Assembly: GCA_964413935.1 (NCBI GenBank)
Contig: CAYPTY010000009.1
Location: forward strand, 48,382 to 112,381
Origin: CAYPTY01 sp964413935
GTDB lineage: Bacteria > Bacteroidota > Rhodothermia > Balneolales > Balneolaceae
DNA: 64,000 bases
Direction: 5' to 3'
The position numbers and the translations under genes are program-made. How positions within the stretch are numbered: the first letter of the stretch is position 1; each line of letters opens with the position of its first letter. The notes beneath the pieces were generated by a model, which ran no database searches, was not told the DNA's origin, and saw nothing but the letters and a program-made list of their open reading frames with translations. Positions 7,382-16,247 of this stretch are shown here, piece by piece.

Positions 7382-8832
7382 GAATCGGCTTTCCAGTTTT
7401 TTAATCCATCCCGGATCACATCCTCAATGCGATCCACATCCACCCGCTCCTGGCTCATGTCGTCCCGGTTCCGGATGGTCACTTTGTTGTCTTCCTCAAT
7501 TGTTTCGAAGTCGACCGTGATACAGAATGGAGTACCGGCCTCATCCAGCCTGCGGTATCGCTTGCCGATGGAACCGGCTTCATCATACTGCACCGTATAG
7601 TGCTCCCTTAAATTGCCTTCGATTTTTCGAGCCAGCTCCTGTAGTGGCTCTTTTTTGATGAGCGGAAATACCCCAACTGTAATGGGCGCCAGCTTTGGAT
7701 GCATCTTCAGCACGGTTCGTTTTTCCCCTTCCACTTCTTCTTCCCGGTAAGCATCGCAAAGCACCATCAGCGTACAGCGATCCAGTCCGATGGAAGTCTC
7801 AATCACATAGGGAATGTAGCGCTCGTTGGCTTTCTGGTCGAAGTATTCCATCTTTTTGCCCGAAAACTCCTGATGCTGGCTGAGGTCAAAATCAGTTCGA
7901 TTATGGATGCCTTCCACCTCCTGCCATCCGATCGGGAAATGATACTGCACATCAGCCGCGGCTTTGGCATAATGGGCGAGTTTATCCTCCGGATGAGGTG
8001 CCATTCTCAGGTTTTCCTCCCGGATGCCTATGCTTTTATGCCAGTCCAGCCGTTTCTGCATCCATTCCTCATAGGCTTCAGAATCCGTGCCCGGTTTAAC
8101 GAAATACTGCATCTCCATCTGTTCAAACTCCCTCATGCGGAATACAAACTGCCGGGCCACCACCTCATTGCGGAAGGCTTTCCCTACCTGTGCTATACCG
8201 AATGGAACCTGTACCCGGCTGGAATCCAGCACGTTTTTGTAATTCACAAAAATTCCCTGAGCCGTTTCCGGACGCAGATAAACAGCATCATCTTCCGATG
8301 AGGTTGCCCCGAAAGCGGTCTTGAACATCAGGTTAAACTGCCGGACTTCCGTCCAGTCGAAGGCGCCAGAATCCGGAGCCTTGATCTCATTTTCCATGAT
8401 GATGTCGTACAGATCCTCGGTCAGGCTTTTGCGGGTGCCGCTTGTATCCAGCAGTTCCTGAATTTCCTTTGCCTTATCCTCTTTTCCATCTTTTTCCAGC
8501 TTTCGGATATAATCCTCGATGATCATATCAGCACGGTAGCGCTTTTTGGAAGCCTTGTCATCAATCATGGGATCGTTAAAACCGGCTACGTGTCCACTGG
8601 CCTCCCACACTTTGGGATGCATAAAAATGGCTGCATCTATGCCCACAATATTATCATGCCGCTGGGTCATGGCTCTCCACCAGGAATCCCGGATATTTCG
8701 CTTCAGTTCAGCACCAAGGGGTCCGTAATCGTAGACGGCGCTGAGTCCCCCATAGATCTCGGAAGACTGGAAGATGAAGCCCCGGGCTTTGGCAAGTGAT
8801 ACAATTTTATCGAGTGAGTCTAAATTCGGCAT
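7378..8832 (-). CDS. glyQS: Glycyl-tRNA synthetase, homodimeric class II type
   Basis: The 484-residue enzyme charges tRNA-Gly. It opens with the signature LVSLAKARGFIFQSSEIYGG-like segment (KARGFIFQSSEIYGGLSAVYDYG). Class II motif 2 appears as FRNEVVARQFVFRMREFEQME and motif 3 as TSIGLDRCTLMVL. The C-terminal 110 residues form the anticodon-binding domain, including RRLDEAGTPFCITVDFE. The length matches the eukaryote/archaea/Gram-positive-like alpha2 type, not the alpha2beta2 enzyme. The start was set at ATG 8832 (MPNLDSLDKIV); an extension to 8892 adds 20 residues not expected in the family. It converges with the upstream hydrolase, the two stop codons sharing a TTAA. Confidence 0.95.
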   Translation of the reverse strand: MPNLDSLDKIVSLAKARGFIFQSSEIYGGLSAVYDYGPLGAELKRNIRDSWWRAMTQRHDNIVGIDAAIFMHPKVWEASGHVAGFNDPMIDDKASKKRYRADMIIEDYIRKLEKDGKEDKAKEIQELLDTSGTRKSLTEDLYDIIMENEIKAPDSGAFDWTEVRQFNLMFKTAFGATSSEDDAVYLRPETAQGIFVNYKNVLDSSRVQVPFGIAQVGKAFRNEVVARQFVFRMREFEQMEMQYFVKPGTDSEAYEEWMQKRLDWHKSIGIREENLRMAPHPEDKLAHYAKAAADVQYHFPIGWQEVEGIHNRTDFDLSQHQEFSGKKMEYFDQKANERYIPYVIETSIGLDRCTLMVLCDAYREEEVEGEKRTVLKMHPKLAPITVGVFPLIKKEPLQELARKIEGNLREHYTVQYDEAGSIGKRYRRLDEAGTPFCITVDFETIEEDNKVTIRNRDDMSQERVDVDRIEDVIRDGLKNWKADS

Positions 8833-8995
8833 GTATGTCTTTTCTTTGAGTTTGAGGCCGCAAAAGATAGGCAATCTTTCAATCATGGGCATTGAAACAA
8901 ACGATTAATCTCAATACGGCATTTGGCTTCAGACTCAGTATCTTTGGTAATTCTGTAACCCGATTTTGAATTCAACTAATCCCTGATCCCTTATT

Positions 8996-9044
8996 CAAAA
9001 TTCATAATCCATAATCCATAATCCATAATTCACAATACATAACC
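8996..9044. repeat. Tandem degenerate heptanucleotide repeat, 7 units
   Basis: Seven consecutive 7-base units read CAAAATT, CATAATC, CATAATC, CATAATC, CATAATT, CACAATA and CATAACC. They occupy the gap between glyQS and asd and end 11 bases before the asd start codon. Two other intergenic sites in this window (20104-20166 and 31711-31771) show the same strict 7-base period with different unit sequences. They resemble in form the short tandemly repeated heptanucleotides described in cyanobacteria. Confidence 0.75.
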
Positions 9045-9055
9045 ATCCTCTATTC

Positions 9056-10108
9056 ATGAAAGTCGGAATACTCGGCGCTACTGGCGCGGTTGGACAAAAA
9101 TTTATTCGCTTACTTCAGAATCATCCCTGGTTTGAAATTGCAGTGCTTGGCGCTTCTGAACGATCTGCAGGCAAGAGTTATGAAGAGGCGGCCAACTGGG
9201 TGGAAGATGTGCCTTTGCCAGATCACATTGCCAGAATGCAGGTCCAGCTTGCCGAACCTTCCTTTTTCGATGGCGTTGATTTCGTCTTTTCGGGGCTGGA
9301 CTCAAGTGTGGCAACGGAAGTGGAAGGAGCCTTTGCCCGGGCAGGTATCCCGGTGATCTCCAATGCAAAAAATTACCGCATGGACTCGAATGTGCCCTTA
9401 CTGGTGCCTGAAGTTAACCCGGATCACATCGAAATGATAAGCCGGCAGGAATTTACCAAAGACGGCAGTGGCTGGATTGTGACCAACCCGAATTGTGTGG
9501 CGGTTCCCCTCTCCATGGCTCTGAGGCCACTGCAGGATGCATTTGGGATTAAAACGATTGTGATGACCTCCCTACAAGCTATTTCCGGTGCCGGCTATCC
9601 GGGCGTTGCCAGCCTGGATATACTGGGAAATGTCATTCCTTTCATTTCCGGGGAGGAACCTAAAATTGCCCCTGAAACCCGGAAATTACTGGGCTCACTC
9701 ACCGAAAAGGGCGTTGAAGACCTGCATTTTGAGCTTCAGGCTACCGCAACGCGGGTCCCCACTCTGAACGGACACATGATTTCAGCAACCGTTGAATTTA
9801 AGGAAAAACCCGCCAATCTGAGTGCACTGGAGCAGGCTTTTCTGAAGTGGAAAAATCCCATTGCGGATCTCGACCTTCACTCTTCACCCACTGAGGTCAT
9901 CAAGCTGCATAAAAATGATCGATTCCCGCAGCCTCGTTTACATGCCGACCACGAAGGTGGGATGAAATTGCATGTTGGCCGTTTAAGAGAAGCGGAGGTA
10001 TTTCATGCCTCTTTTGTGTGCATGGCGCATAATACTATTCGCGGCGCTGCCGGCGGGGCCATTCTGAATGCGGAACTGTTGCTGAAAAAAGGCTATCTGA
10101 AAGGCTGA
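9056..10108 (+). CDS. asd: Aspartate-semialdehyde dehydrogenase
   Basis: The 350-residue NADP-dependent enzyme reduces aspartyl phosphate to aspartate semialdehyde, the branch point to lysine/diaminopimelate, threonine and methionine. The N-terminal nucleotide-binding loop is GILGATGAVGQKF. The catalytic cysteine is Cys147 in TNPNCVAVPL, and the catalytic histidine is His240 in RVPTLNGHM. Its layout (NAKNYRMD, TSLQAISGAGYPG) matches the archaeal/fungal-like branch, not the E. coli type. The ATG at 9056 gives a standard N-terminus. The short heptad repeat directly upstream lies in its leader. It converges with the small gene at 10111, 2 bases away. Confidence 0.95.
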   Translation: MKVGILGATGAVGQKFIRLLQNHPWFEIAVLGASERSAGKSYEEAANWVEDVPLPDHIARMQVQLAEPSFFDGVDFVFSGLDSSVATEVEGAFARAGIPVISNAKNYRMDSNVPLLVPEVNPDHIEMISRQEFTKDGSGWIVTNPNCVAVPLSMALRPLQDAFGIKTIVMTSLQAISGAGYPGVASLDILGNVIPFISGEEPKIAPETRKLLGSLTEKGVEDLHFELQATATRVPTLNGHMISATVEFKEKPANLSALEQAFLKWKNPIADLDLHSSPTEVIKLHKNDRFPQPRLHADHEGGMKLHVGRLREAEVFHASFVCMAHNTIRGAAGGAILNAELLLKKGYLKG

Positions 10109-10110
10109 GT

Positions 10111-10491
10111 CTAATCTTCTCCTAATTCCCGAAGTTTTTCTTCCGAAATGTAGATGTTGGCATAGGTTACCAGGTCGGAAGCCTGATCTCGGTCCGCCTT
10201 TTTTATTTTGAGGGTGCGGATGGCAAACTCCTGCCCTTCCAGCTCACCAAAAATACTCTCGGATTTTGCTCGGATAATAATTCTGCCTCCGAATAATTTC
10301 TTTTTGTACTCCATTCGTGCAACATCACTCAGCGGGAGCCTGAGTTGCTTAACGGTTGATTTAAATGCACCTACCACATCATCGGTTTTGTGGAATTCAA
10401 AATGTAACACCCCGGATTTCAGAGTGATGGTGCCTTCGATCTTAGCAAAGCCTGCATTCAGATCGTCAATAACAAAGGGAATCAGATTCAT
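10111..10491 (-). CDS. Hypothetical protein, beta-rich (PH/GRAM-like appearance)
   Basis: This 126-residue soluble protein has no family I recognise. It is dominated by short alternating strands (AKIEGTITLKSGVLHFEFH, VKQLRLPLSDVARMEYKKK, GGRIIIRAKS) followed by a C-terminal helix ending EEKLRELGED. A single curved beta sheet capped by a helix would resemble a PH or GRAM fold; this is inference from pattern only. There is no signal peptide or membrane segment. The region upstream of its start (10492 onward) is the intergenic stretch that holds the candidate structured RNA. Confidence 0.65.
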   Translation of the reverse strand: MNLIPFVIDDLNAGFAKIEGTITLKSGVLHFEFHKTDDVVGAFKSTVKQLRLPLSDVARMEYKKKLFGGRIIIRAKSESIFGELEGQEFAIRTLKIKKADRDQASDLVTYANIYISEEKLRELGED

Positions 10492-10546
10492 CCGCTTAGT
10501 TTAGGGGTTAGGAAATTTTTCTAGCCAAAAAGTAAAAAAAAATTGT

Positions 10547-10634
10547 AAGGACTTCGCTTTGAATCGGTCTAAGTAAACAGAGAACGCTAGACATAAACAA
10601 ACGAAGGGGTACTTCATAGTACTCCGATGTCCTT
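10547..10634 (+). ncRNA. Candidate structured RNA, three-helix junction before an intrinsic terminator
   Basis: A non-coding stretch folds into three nested helices. The closing helix pairs AAGGACTTCG (10547-10556) with CGATGTCCTT (10625-10634), with one U-U mismatch. A second helix pairs GTCTA (10567-10571) with TAGAC (10588-10592). The third pairs GGGTACT (10607-10613) with AGTACTC (10618-10624) around a TCAT loop, including one G-U pair. A perfect terminator follows 3 bases later. It could be an independent small RNA or a leader controlling the lamin-tail gene at 10745. It matches no tmRNA, SRP RNA, 6S RNA, hammerhead or common riboswitch consensus that I could recall. Helices are directly visible; function is unknown. 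Confidence 0.5.
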
Positions 10635-10637
10635 CCA

Positions 10638-10670
10638 GGGGAAAAGGCTGAAAACCTTTTCCCCTTTTTT
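10638..10670 (+). terminator. Intrinsic terminator
   Basis: GGGGAAAAGG (10638-10647) and CCTTTTCCCC (10655-10664) form a perfect 10-base-pair stem with a 7-base loop, directly followed by six T residues. It lies 3 bases after the candidate structured RNA and 74 bases before the lamin-tail gene start, so it ends a short transcript or acts as an attenuator. Confidence 0.9.
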
Positions 10671-10744
10671 GATACCCATTTTGTCTGTCCTAATGCGTGA
10701 ATGAAAGCTTTTGCAGCTCACCTGCCTTCCGCTTAAGCTTTGAT

Positions 10745-13237
10745 ATGAACGGGAAACAACTCATTATAAACCTCATACTGATGGTTACCCTTCCCTGCCT
10801 ACTGCAAGCACAGAGCGTGATCATCAATGAGTTCCAGAAAGATCCACCAAGCGGAGGAGCGGAGTTTATTGAACTCCTGAATACCGGCCCTGATATCGTT
10901 AACCTTCAAGGCTGGCAGATTGGTGATGAACGTAAACTTATCTCCATTGCTAATAGCACATATAAGCTTATGCCGGACAATTTTCTGGTTATTACCGATG
11001 ATTCTGCGGGTTTTATTTTGCAGTTCGGGGAGCTGGATTTTTTGGAAAAAAGGTCCCTCCCTGCATTAAACAATAGCGGAGACGAGATCCGTTTGTTCAA
11101 TGCTGAAGGTGAGTTGATGGATTCGCTGGCCTATAACTCGAACTGGGGAGGCAAAGACCTGAGCTTAGAGAGAAGAAGTCCGGATCCGCGGCTCAGTACT
11201 TTTCCTGGTAACTGGGTGGATTCCCCTTCAGCACAAGGGGGAACTCCCGGTTCACCGAATCTGGCACAGCCGGACCTTGAGCCCCCGGAACTGCTTCAGG
11301 CGGCATTCTGGGGTAACTCGGCCATACAACTTACCTACAGTGAGATACTCAGTGAATATCCGGCAACAGAAGTGTCGGAATATGAAATAAACGGAGCTCC
11401 GGATTTACTCTTTATTCAGGCTGAAAATGAAGAGCTCAGCCTCTTCTTTGCCCGTCCCTTCAACAATGGCCAACGTATTCAACTGAGGATACCCCCACAA
11501 TCGGATATCTTTGGAAATACTGCGGAAGCAGAGGAAGTAGAGCTGGAATACCTGAGCATATCCAGAGCTATGTCTGATAGTGTTGTTATAAACGAGGTAC
11601 TTTTTCTGAAGGAGGATGCAGACTCACCTGAGTTCATTGAGTTGTATAACCAATCAAAGCGGAATTATAACCTGGACGGCTGGTCGCTTACCGATGCATC
11701 AGGCTCCAAAGCTGTGTTTCCGGATAACCTGATACTGAAAGCGGGCCATTATTTGTATGTAACCGATCGGCAGGAATTTGCTAATGAAAATCCTAACGGT
11801 ATCTATCTCAGCAACTTTCCTGCGCTTAACGACAATGGTGACAGTATTTCACTTAAAAACAGTTTTGACGAAGGCATTGACAGTCTGCAATACAAAAAGG
11901 GATTCGCAAAGACTCAAAAAGGACATTCAGCAGAGCGTAAAGATCCGCGTCGTTCCACTTCCGATCCTTCCAACTGGCTGAGCAGCCGGAGTGAACAGGG
12001 ACATACAGCCGGTAATGAAAACAGCCGCTTTGCTCCGGATGATGAACCACCCAGAGTACAAATGGCTTCCACCAATGCAGAAATGAGCCTTCTAAATCTT
12101 CAGTTTTCTGAATACATCAATAATGAAATTTCACCTGAAATCAGGCTGCATCCGGGCAACATCCCAATTGAAGTGCAGCCCGCAGAATTAGAAGCCGGCT
12201 TAATAAGCATTCAGCTAAACGAAATTGAACAGTATCAAGAGGTGGAAATAAGGAATCTCAGGGATGAAGTGGGCAATCAGCAGGAGTATCAACGGATTTC
12301 TATATCCTTTCCGCCTTCAAAAGGTGATTTAATCTTTACTGAAGTTTTGTACGATCCGATTCGGGATGCATACGACGGTTTTCCGGATCAGACCGAGTAT
12401 GTAGAGATATATAACCGAAGTGCCCGCAGCCTATCCCTGGAAGGCATTCGTTTAAGGGAAGCAATGGATGAAAAGAGTGAAAGTACCTGGCTGATTCCTG
12501 AAAATAATCGTTTTCACTACCTGGGCCCAGGTGAATACTATCTGATATATGCCGATGAGCAATCCAGGGAATTATCAGACTCTGAACTGGGTGCATATTT
12601 CGGGCTTCGAAAATCAGCGAATCGTCTCAGTGCTGCCGTTCAGCGCTCCTCCCTTTCCCTGTCATCTGAGCAGGATGCTATCATTCTGACCGACAGCAGC
12701 GGACTGACGATCGACTCCCTTTCATTTGATCAAAGCTGGCACAATCCCAACAGGTTTGATCACAAGGGAATTGCACTGGAGAAGATCAGAAAGGATTCTG
12801 AACAGCACGGACCGGATGAATGGTCCTCAAGTACACATACTCTTGGCGGAACACCGGGCAGAAGAAACAGCATCGGTTTGGAACATACATCGAACTGCAC
12901 TGAAAATTGTGCGGCCACAAACAGTCTGGAAATATCACCGAATCCTTTTTCTCCATCCGACATGGACGGGTTTGAAGATCATCTCATGCTCAGTTACACG
13001 CTGGATCATCCGGACTACCTGCTGGATGTGGACATATTCGACCGGTATGGACGGCATGTCAGACAGCTTTCGAGCAATCAGGCAGCCGGACCAGATGGCA
13101 TCTTAGTCTGGGACGGTTTCAGGGATGACGGAAAACTAAACCGCGTTGGACGCTACATTATCCTGTTTCGGTCCAGAAACAACGAAAGCCGACGAGAAGT
13201 ACAGTTCAAAAAAACCGTAGTAATTGCTAGAAGGTGA
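10745..13237 (+). CDS. Lamin-tail-domain surface protein with FlgD-like C-terminal domain
   Basis: The protein has 830 residues from ATG 10745, the start that gives a clean signal peptide (MNGKQLIINLILMVTLPCLLQAQ). Three lamin-tail (LTD) domains are visible by their opening and core patterns: VIINEFQKDPPSGGAEFIEL, VVINEVLFLKEDADSPEFIEL and LIFTEVLYDPI with EYVEIYNRS. Between them lie Ig-like linkers. The C-terminal 100 residues (ISPNPFSPSDMDG to WDGFRDDGKLNRVGRYIILF) form the FlgD-type Ig domain common at the ends of exported Bacteroidota-like proteins and linked to surface sorting. It probably functions in adhesion or the extracellular matrix. Its end overlaps the TonB receptor's by 11 bases. 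Confidence 0.85.
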   Translation: MNGKQLIINLILMVTLPCLLQAQSVIINEFQKDPPSGGAEFIELLNTGPDIVNLQGWQIGDERKLISIANSTYKLMPDNFLVITDDSAGFILQFGELDFLEKRSLPALNNSGDEIRLFNAEGELMDSLAYNSNWGGKDLSLERRSPDPRLSTFPGNWVDSPSAQGGTPGSPNLAQPDLEPPELLQAAFWGNSAIQLTYSEILSEYPATEVSEYEINGAPDLLFIQAENEELSLFFARPFNNGQRIQLRIPPQSDIFGNTAEAEEVELEYLSISRAMSDSVVINEVLFLKEDADSPEFIELYNQSKRNYNLDGWSLTDASGSKAVFPDNLILKAGHYLYVTDRQEFANENPNGIYLSNFPALNDNGDSISLKNSFDEGIDSLQYKKGFAKTQKGHSAERKDPRRSTSDPSNWLSSRSEQGHTAGNENSRFAPDDEPPRVQMASTNAEMSLLNLQFSEYINNEISPEIRLHPGNIPIEVQPAELEAGLISIQLNEIEQYQEVEIRNLRDEVGNQQEYQRISISFPPSKGDLIFTEVLYDPIRDAYDGFPDQTEYVEIYNRSARSLSLEGIRLREAMDEKSESTWLIPENNRFHYLGPGEYYLIYADEQSRELSDSELGAYFGLRKSANRLSAAVQRSSLSLSSEQDAIILTDSSGLTIDSLSFDQSWHNPNRFDHKGIALEKIRKDSEQHGPDEWSSSTHTLGGTPGRRNSIGLEHTSNCTENCAATNSLEISPNPFSPSDMDGFEDHLMLSYTLDHPDYLLDVDIFDRYGRHVRQLSSNQAAGPDGILVWDGFRDDGKLNRVGRYIILFRSRNNESRREVQFKKTVVIARR

Positions 13238-15317
13238 AACTGAGTCCGGCATAAAAATTACGCTCGGGTGCCGGCTGGAAAAAACGGTCACCGAATGCAT
13301 TAATATCATTGCCCAGACTATACTCCTGATTCAGGATATTATCCGATCCGAAGAAGATTTCCATTTGGTAATCCTGGAAAACCACCTTCCTCAAACCAAT
13401 ACGGGCTTGCAGTTGATGATAGGCATCAGCATATACCGTATTGGAGTCATTCAGTGGGATACGGTCTGTGAAATTATGGGATACACGCAGGTAGGCATTG
13501 CTGCTTTCTATATTCAGCATTCCGATCAGAATATTGGGCGCTACTCCGGTCAGGTCATTTCCGGAAAAGTCTTCACCATTTCTCACATAGGCATCAAATT
13601 CAAATGCATGGCGGGTGTAAGCAAGCTGAACTTCTGCTCTGCTGATGAAGGTCTGTGGATCCGAATGCAGCAGGTACCCTGTTGAAATTTCAAAACCAAG
13701 CTGGTTGGTGGAACCGCTGTTGCTGAATAAAGTGGTTCCACGTGGTGATTCCCGCTGAACAATGGCATCCCGCAAGTTGAAATAGAACAGAGCAACATCG
13801 TAACTAAGCCTCTGGTTATTGCTGTTTCCCCGAAATCCCAGTTCATAGTTGATGCCTTTTTCAGGTTGCAGATTCAGATTGATACTGCCTTCATTGGTTC
13901 GGACTTCTTCCAGCGTGGGAGCCGAAAATCCATAACTTAGTGTTGCATGCACGGCATGATTGGGATGGTATCTGTAAGCAAGCCCGGCCCGGGGAACCAG
14001 TACCGGATCAAAATCACGAATCACCAAACCTGGGTTTCCGCTCAGGTTATCCTCAATTCGATTAATCTGATATCTGAAGTCATTGTAACTCAGTCCGAAA
14101 TTGAGCGTCCAGCCATTTTCAAGAATCCATTCATTTTTCAGGAAAATAATCAGGCTGTTCAGATCCAGATCATCCTCAAAATTGAGATTACCCACTCTGC
14201 TTGAGTCATTTTCAAAATTCCTGGCCCGGTTATCGGCGAATTGATATTCGATTCCACCGGTAAGTAGGGTCACAGCCTGATCCAGTGTAAAGCGATAAGA
14301 TCCAACTGAACGCACACCCAAAGTGCGACGGTCTTCAATCTTATAATCGAGGTTAAAGGGATTGTCGAAATCGCTTTGTTTCATGAAAACCCGGCTCCGG
14401 ATACTGAAGCCTTCACCACTGTCAAAATCATGACCGGCACCGATCAGTATAAAACGCTGATCTATACTTGCATTTGCCGCTTCCGAACCCAGCGCAAAAG
14501 GATTGCCCGGTCGGGCTTGGGTTGGATCAGTCCGGAACTGTGCTGATGTTAGCCCGCCCGGAATACCATAATCCAGATCCGAATACAGCTGAAAAAGAGA
14601 CCACTGATGATCACCTTCAAGGTTGTACATAAAACGACTTTCAATGACCTCACGGTTCATAAAGTTCTGATCTCGATAACCATCAGATGCCTGATCGGCA
14701 TAACCGGCCTGCAGGGAATACCTTCCATCCGGGTCGGTATAAACACCTTTGGCTGAGAATCGCTGCATTCCATATGCTCCCAGCATGCCATTTGTGTTCA
14801 GGCTTAAACCGGTCGATGGTTTACGCTGCAGACTTTCTATGAGAATGGTGCCTCCTGTGCCCGCCCCGTAAACACTGCCGGTGGGCCCTTTGATAACCTC
14901 CACCCTTTCAAAATTTATGGCATCAAACAGATTAAACGGAGTAGAACCCGTGGGTTGAGTGAAGGGAATGCCATTCCAGTAGACTTTCACATTGCGAACA
15001 CCAAAGGGTGATCTGAGCGCACTGCCACGGATCGCGATTCGGTAGGAACCGGTGGCTCGTTCCTCAAAACGAACACCCGGTACCGAGTTGAAGGTCTGCA
15101 CTAGTGAAGCTGGATTAAATGACCGTAACACAGGTTCTTTTATGCGACTGATGGAGCCCGGAGTGTCCATGAGACTGCTTCGGCCGTCAAAAGCGGTAAC
15201 TACAATGTCCCGGCTGAGCTCATAGTAGAGGGTATCAGTATTTGCGGTCTCCTGCCCGTAAATCAGGATGATTGGGTTTAGTGCGAGGAGCGAAAGAATT
15301 ATAAAGCGAAATTTCAA
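13227..15317 (-). CDS. TonB-dependent outer-membrane receptor
   Basis: From TTG 15317 the protein has 696 residues with a signal peptide (KFRFIILSLLALNPIILIYGQ). A TonB box-like segment, SRDIVVTAF, follows. The plug domain contains NSVPGVRFEERATGSYRIAIRG and FERVEVIKGPTGSVYGAGTGG, and the 22-strand barrel ends in ERNFYAGLSFTF with a terminal phenylalanine. There is no N-terminal carboxypeptidase-like domain and no SusD partner nearby, so a siderophore, iron-chelate or vitamin receptor is more likely than a glycan importer. A longer frame starts at TTG 15413, but it would put 32 residues ahead of the signal. Its divergent partner is murI. Confidence 0.88.
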   Translation of the reverse strand: MKFRFIILSLLALNPIILIYGQETANTDTLYYELSRDIVVTAFDGRSSLMDTPGSISRIKEPVLRSFNPASLVQTFNSVPGVRFEERATGSYRIAIRGSALRSPFGVRNVKVYWNGIPFTQPTGSTPFNLFDAINFERVEVIKGPTGSVYGAGTGGTILIESLQRKPSTGLSLNTNGMLGAYGMQRFSAKGVYTDPDGRYSLQAGYADQASDGYRDQNFMNREVIESRFMYNLEGDHQWSLFQLYSDLDYGIPGGLTSAQFRTDPTQARPGNPFALGSEAANASIDQRFILIGAGHDFDSGEGFSIRSRVFMKQSDFDNPFNLDYKIEDRRTLGVRSVGSYRFTLDQAVTLLTGGIEYQFADNRARNFENDSSRVGNLNFEDDLDLNSLIIFLKNEWILENGWTLNFGLSYNDFRYQINRIEDNLSGNPGLVIRDFDPVLVPRAGLAYRYHPNHAVHATLSYGFSAPTLEEVRTNEGSINLNLQPEKGINYELGFRGNSNNQRLSYDVALFYFNLRDAIVQRESPRGTTLFSNSGSTNQLGFEISTGYLLHSDPQTFISRAEVQLAYTRHAFEFDAYVRNGEDFSGNDLTGVAPNILIGMLNIESSNAYLRVSHNFTDRIPLNDSNTVYADAYHQLQARIGLRKVVFQDYQMEIFFGSDNILNQEYSLGNDINAFGDRFFQPAPERNFYAGLSFTF

Positions 15318-15427
15318 ACTTTTGTCTGTAGTGTCTGTTGATGGTTTCAGGAAATCATTGCCAAGAGAAACATCTTCCGTATCTTTTGGTTCAACAGCCT
15401 GATCAATTTTCAAAAATTACCCTTTCA

Positions 15428-16234
15428 TTGGATCAAAATAGCAGCGCACCAATCGGAATTTTCGACTCCGGAATTGGCGGCCTAACTGTCGCCAAAGCCG
15501 TGATGGAGGCCTTACCCGCAGAAGATATCATTTATTTCGGAGATACAGCCCGGGTTCCCTACGGAATTAAATCACAGGAAACCGTTCGTGAATATGCCCT
15601 TGAAATCACGGATTTTCTGCTGGCCAAAAATGTAAAACTGATCCTCATTGCCTGTAATACCGTTTCCGCCTCGGCAAAACCTGAAATTGAAAAAGCCGCA
15701 GGGCAGGTTCCCATACTGGATGTAATCACTGCGGGGACCAAAGCTGTTTTTGATTATCCTGATCAGAAGGAGATTGGGGTAATTGGAACACTGGCCACCA
15801 TTAAATCAGGGGCTTATCTGAGAAGCATAGAGAGCGTAAATCCACAGGTTAAAGTAATTCAACAGGCCTGCCCATTGCTGGTACCCCTCGCCGAAGAAGG
15901 CTGGACAGAAAATGAAGTTGCCATACAAACTCTGAAAACCTACCTCGAACCCTTCCGTTCAACAGGCATACAATCTATTATTCTTGGTTGTACCCATTAT
16001 CCATTATTCAAGAAACAGATCACGGAAGTACTGCACAAACCGGGTATTCATGTCATTGATTCAGCTCAGGCTATAGCAGAAACAACCCGCAATAAACTGA
16101 CGCAGATGAAGGCACTGAATGAAGATGGCGGTCGGTTTGAATGCTTTGTGACCGACCGCCCTCAGCGTTTTCAGGAACTGGCTGAACGGTTTCTGGGACG
16201 TGAACTGGAACACATCCATATTGTTCACCTGTAA
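15428..16234 (+). CDS. murI: Glutamate racemase
   Basis: The 268-residue cytoplasmic enzyme makes D-glutamate for peptidoglycan. Both catalytic cysteines are present: Cys76 in LIACNTVSA and Cys188 in LGCTHYPL. The N-terminal GIFDSGIGGLTV and FGDTARVPYG blocks bind the substrate. TTG at 15428 is chosen because it places the GIFDSG block at the usual distance from the start; an ATG at 15338 would add 30 residues of unrelated sequence running through the divergent promoter region shared with the TonB receptor. It converges with phoH, 13 bases apart. Confidence 0.93.
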   Translation: MDQNSSAPIGIFDSGIGGLTVAKAVMEALPAEDIIYFGDTARVPYGIKSQETVREYALEITDFLLAKNVKLILIACNTVSASAKPEIEKAAGQVPILDVITAGTKAVFDYPDQKEIGVIGTLATIKSGAYLRSIESVNPQVKVIQQACPLLVPLAEEGWTENEVAIQTLKTYLEPFRSTGIQSIILGCTHYPLFKKQITEVLHKPGIHVIDSAQAIAETTRNKLTQMKALNEDGGRFECFVTDRPQRFQELAERFLGRELEHIHIVHL

Positions 16235-16247
16235 ACCAGTTGTAAAA

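Noticed and set aside
9003..9044. CRISPR array from the repeated CATAATC units.
   Set aside because: Units are 7 bases with no spacers between them, and no cas genes are present in the window.
10547..10670. tmRNA, SRP RNA or hammerhead ribozyme at the structured RNA site.
   Set aside because: There is no tRNA-like end with a CCA-type tail, no SRP apical loop, and no CTGATGA/GAAA hammerhead core between the helices.
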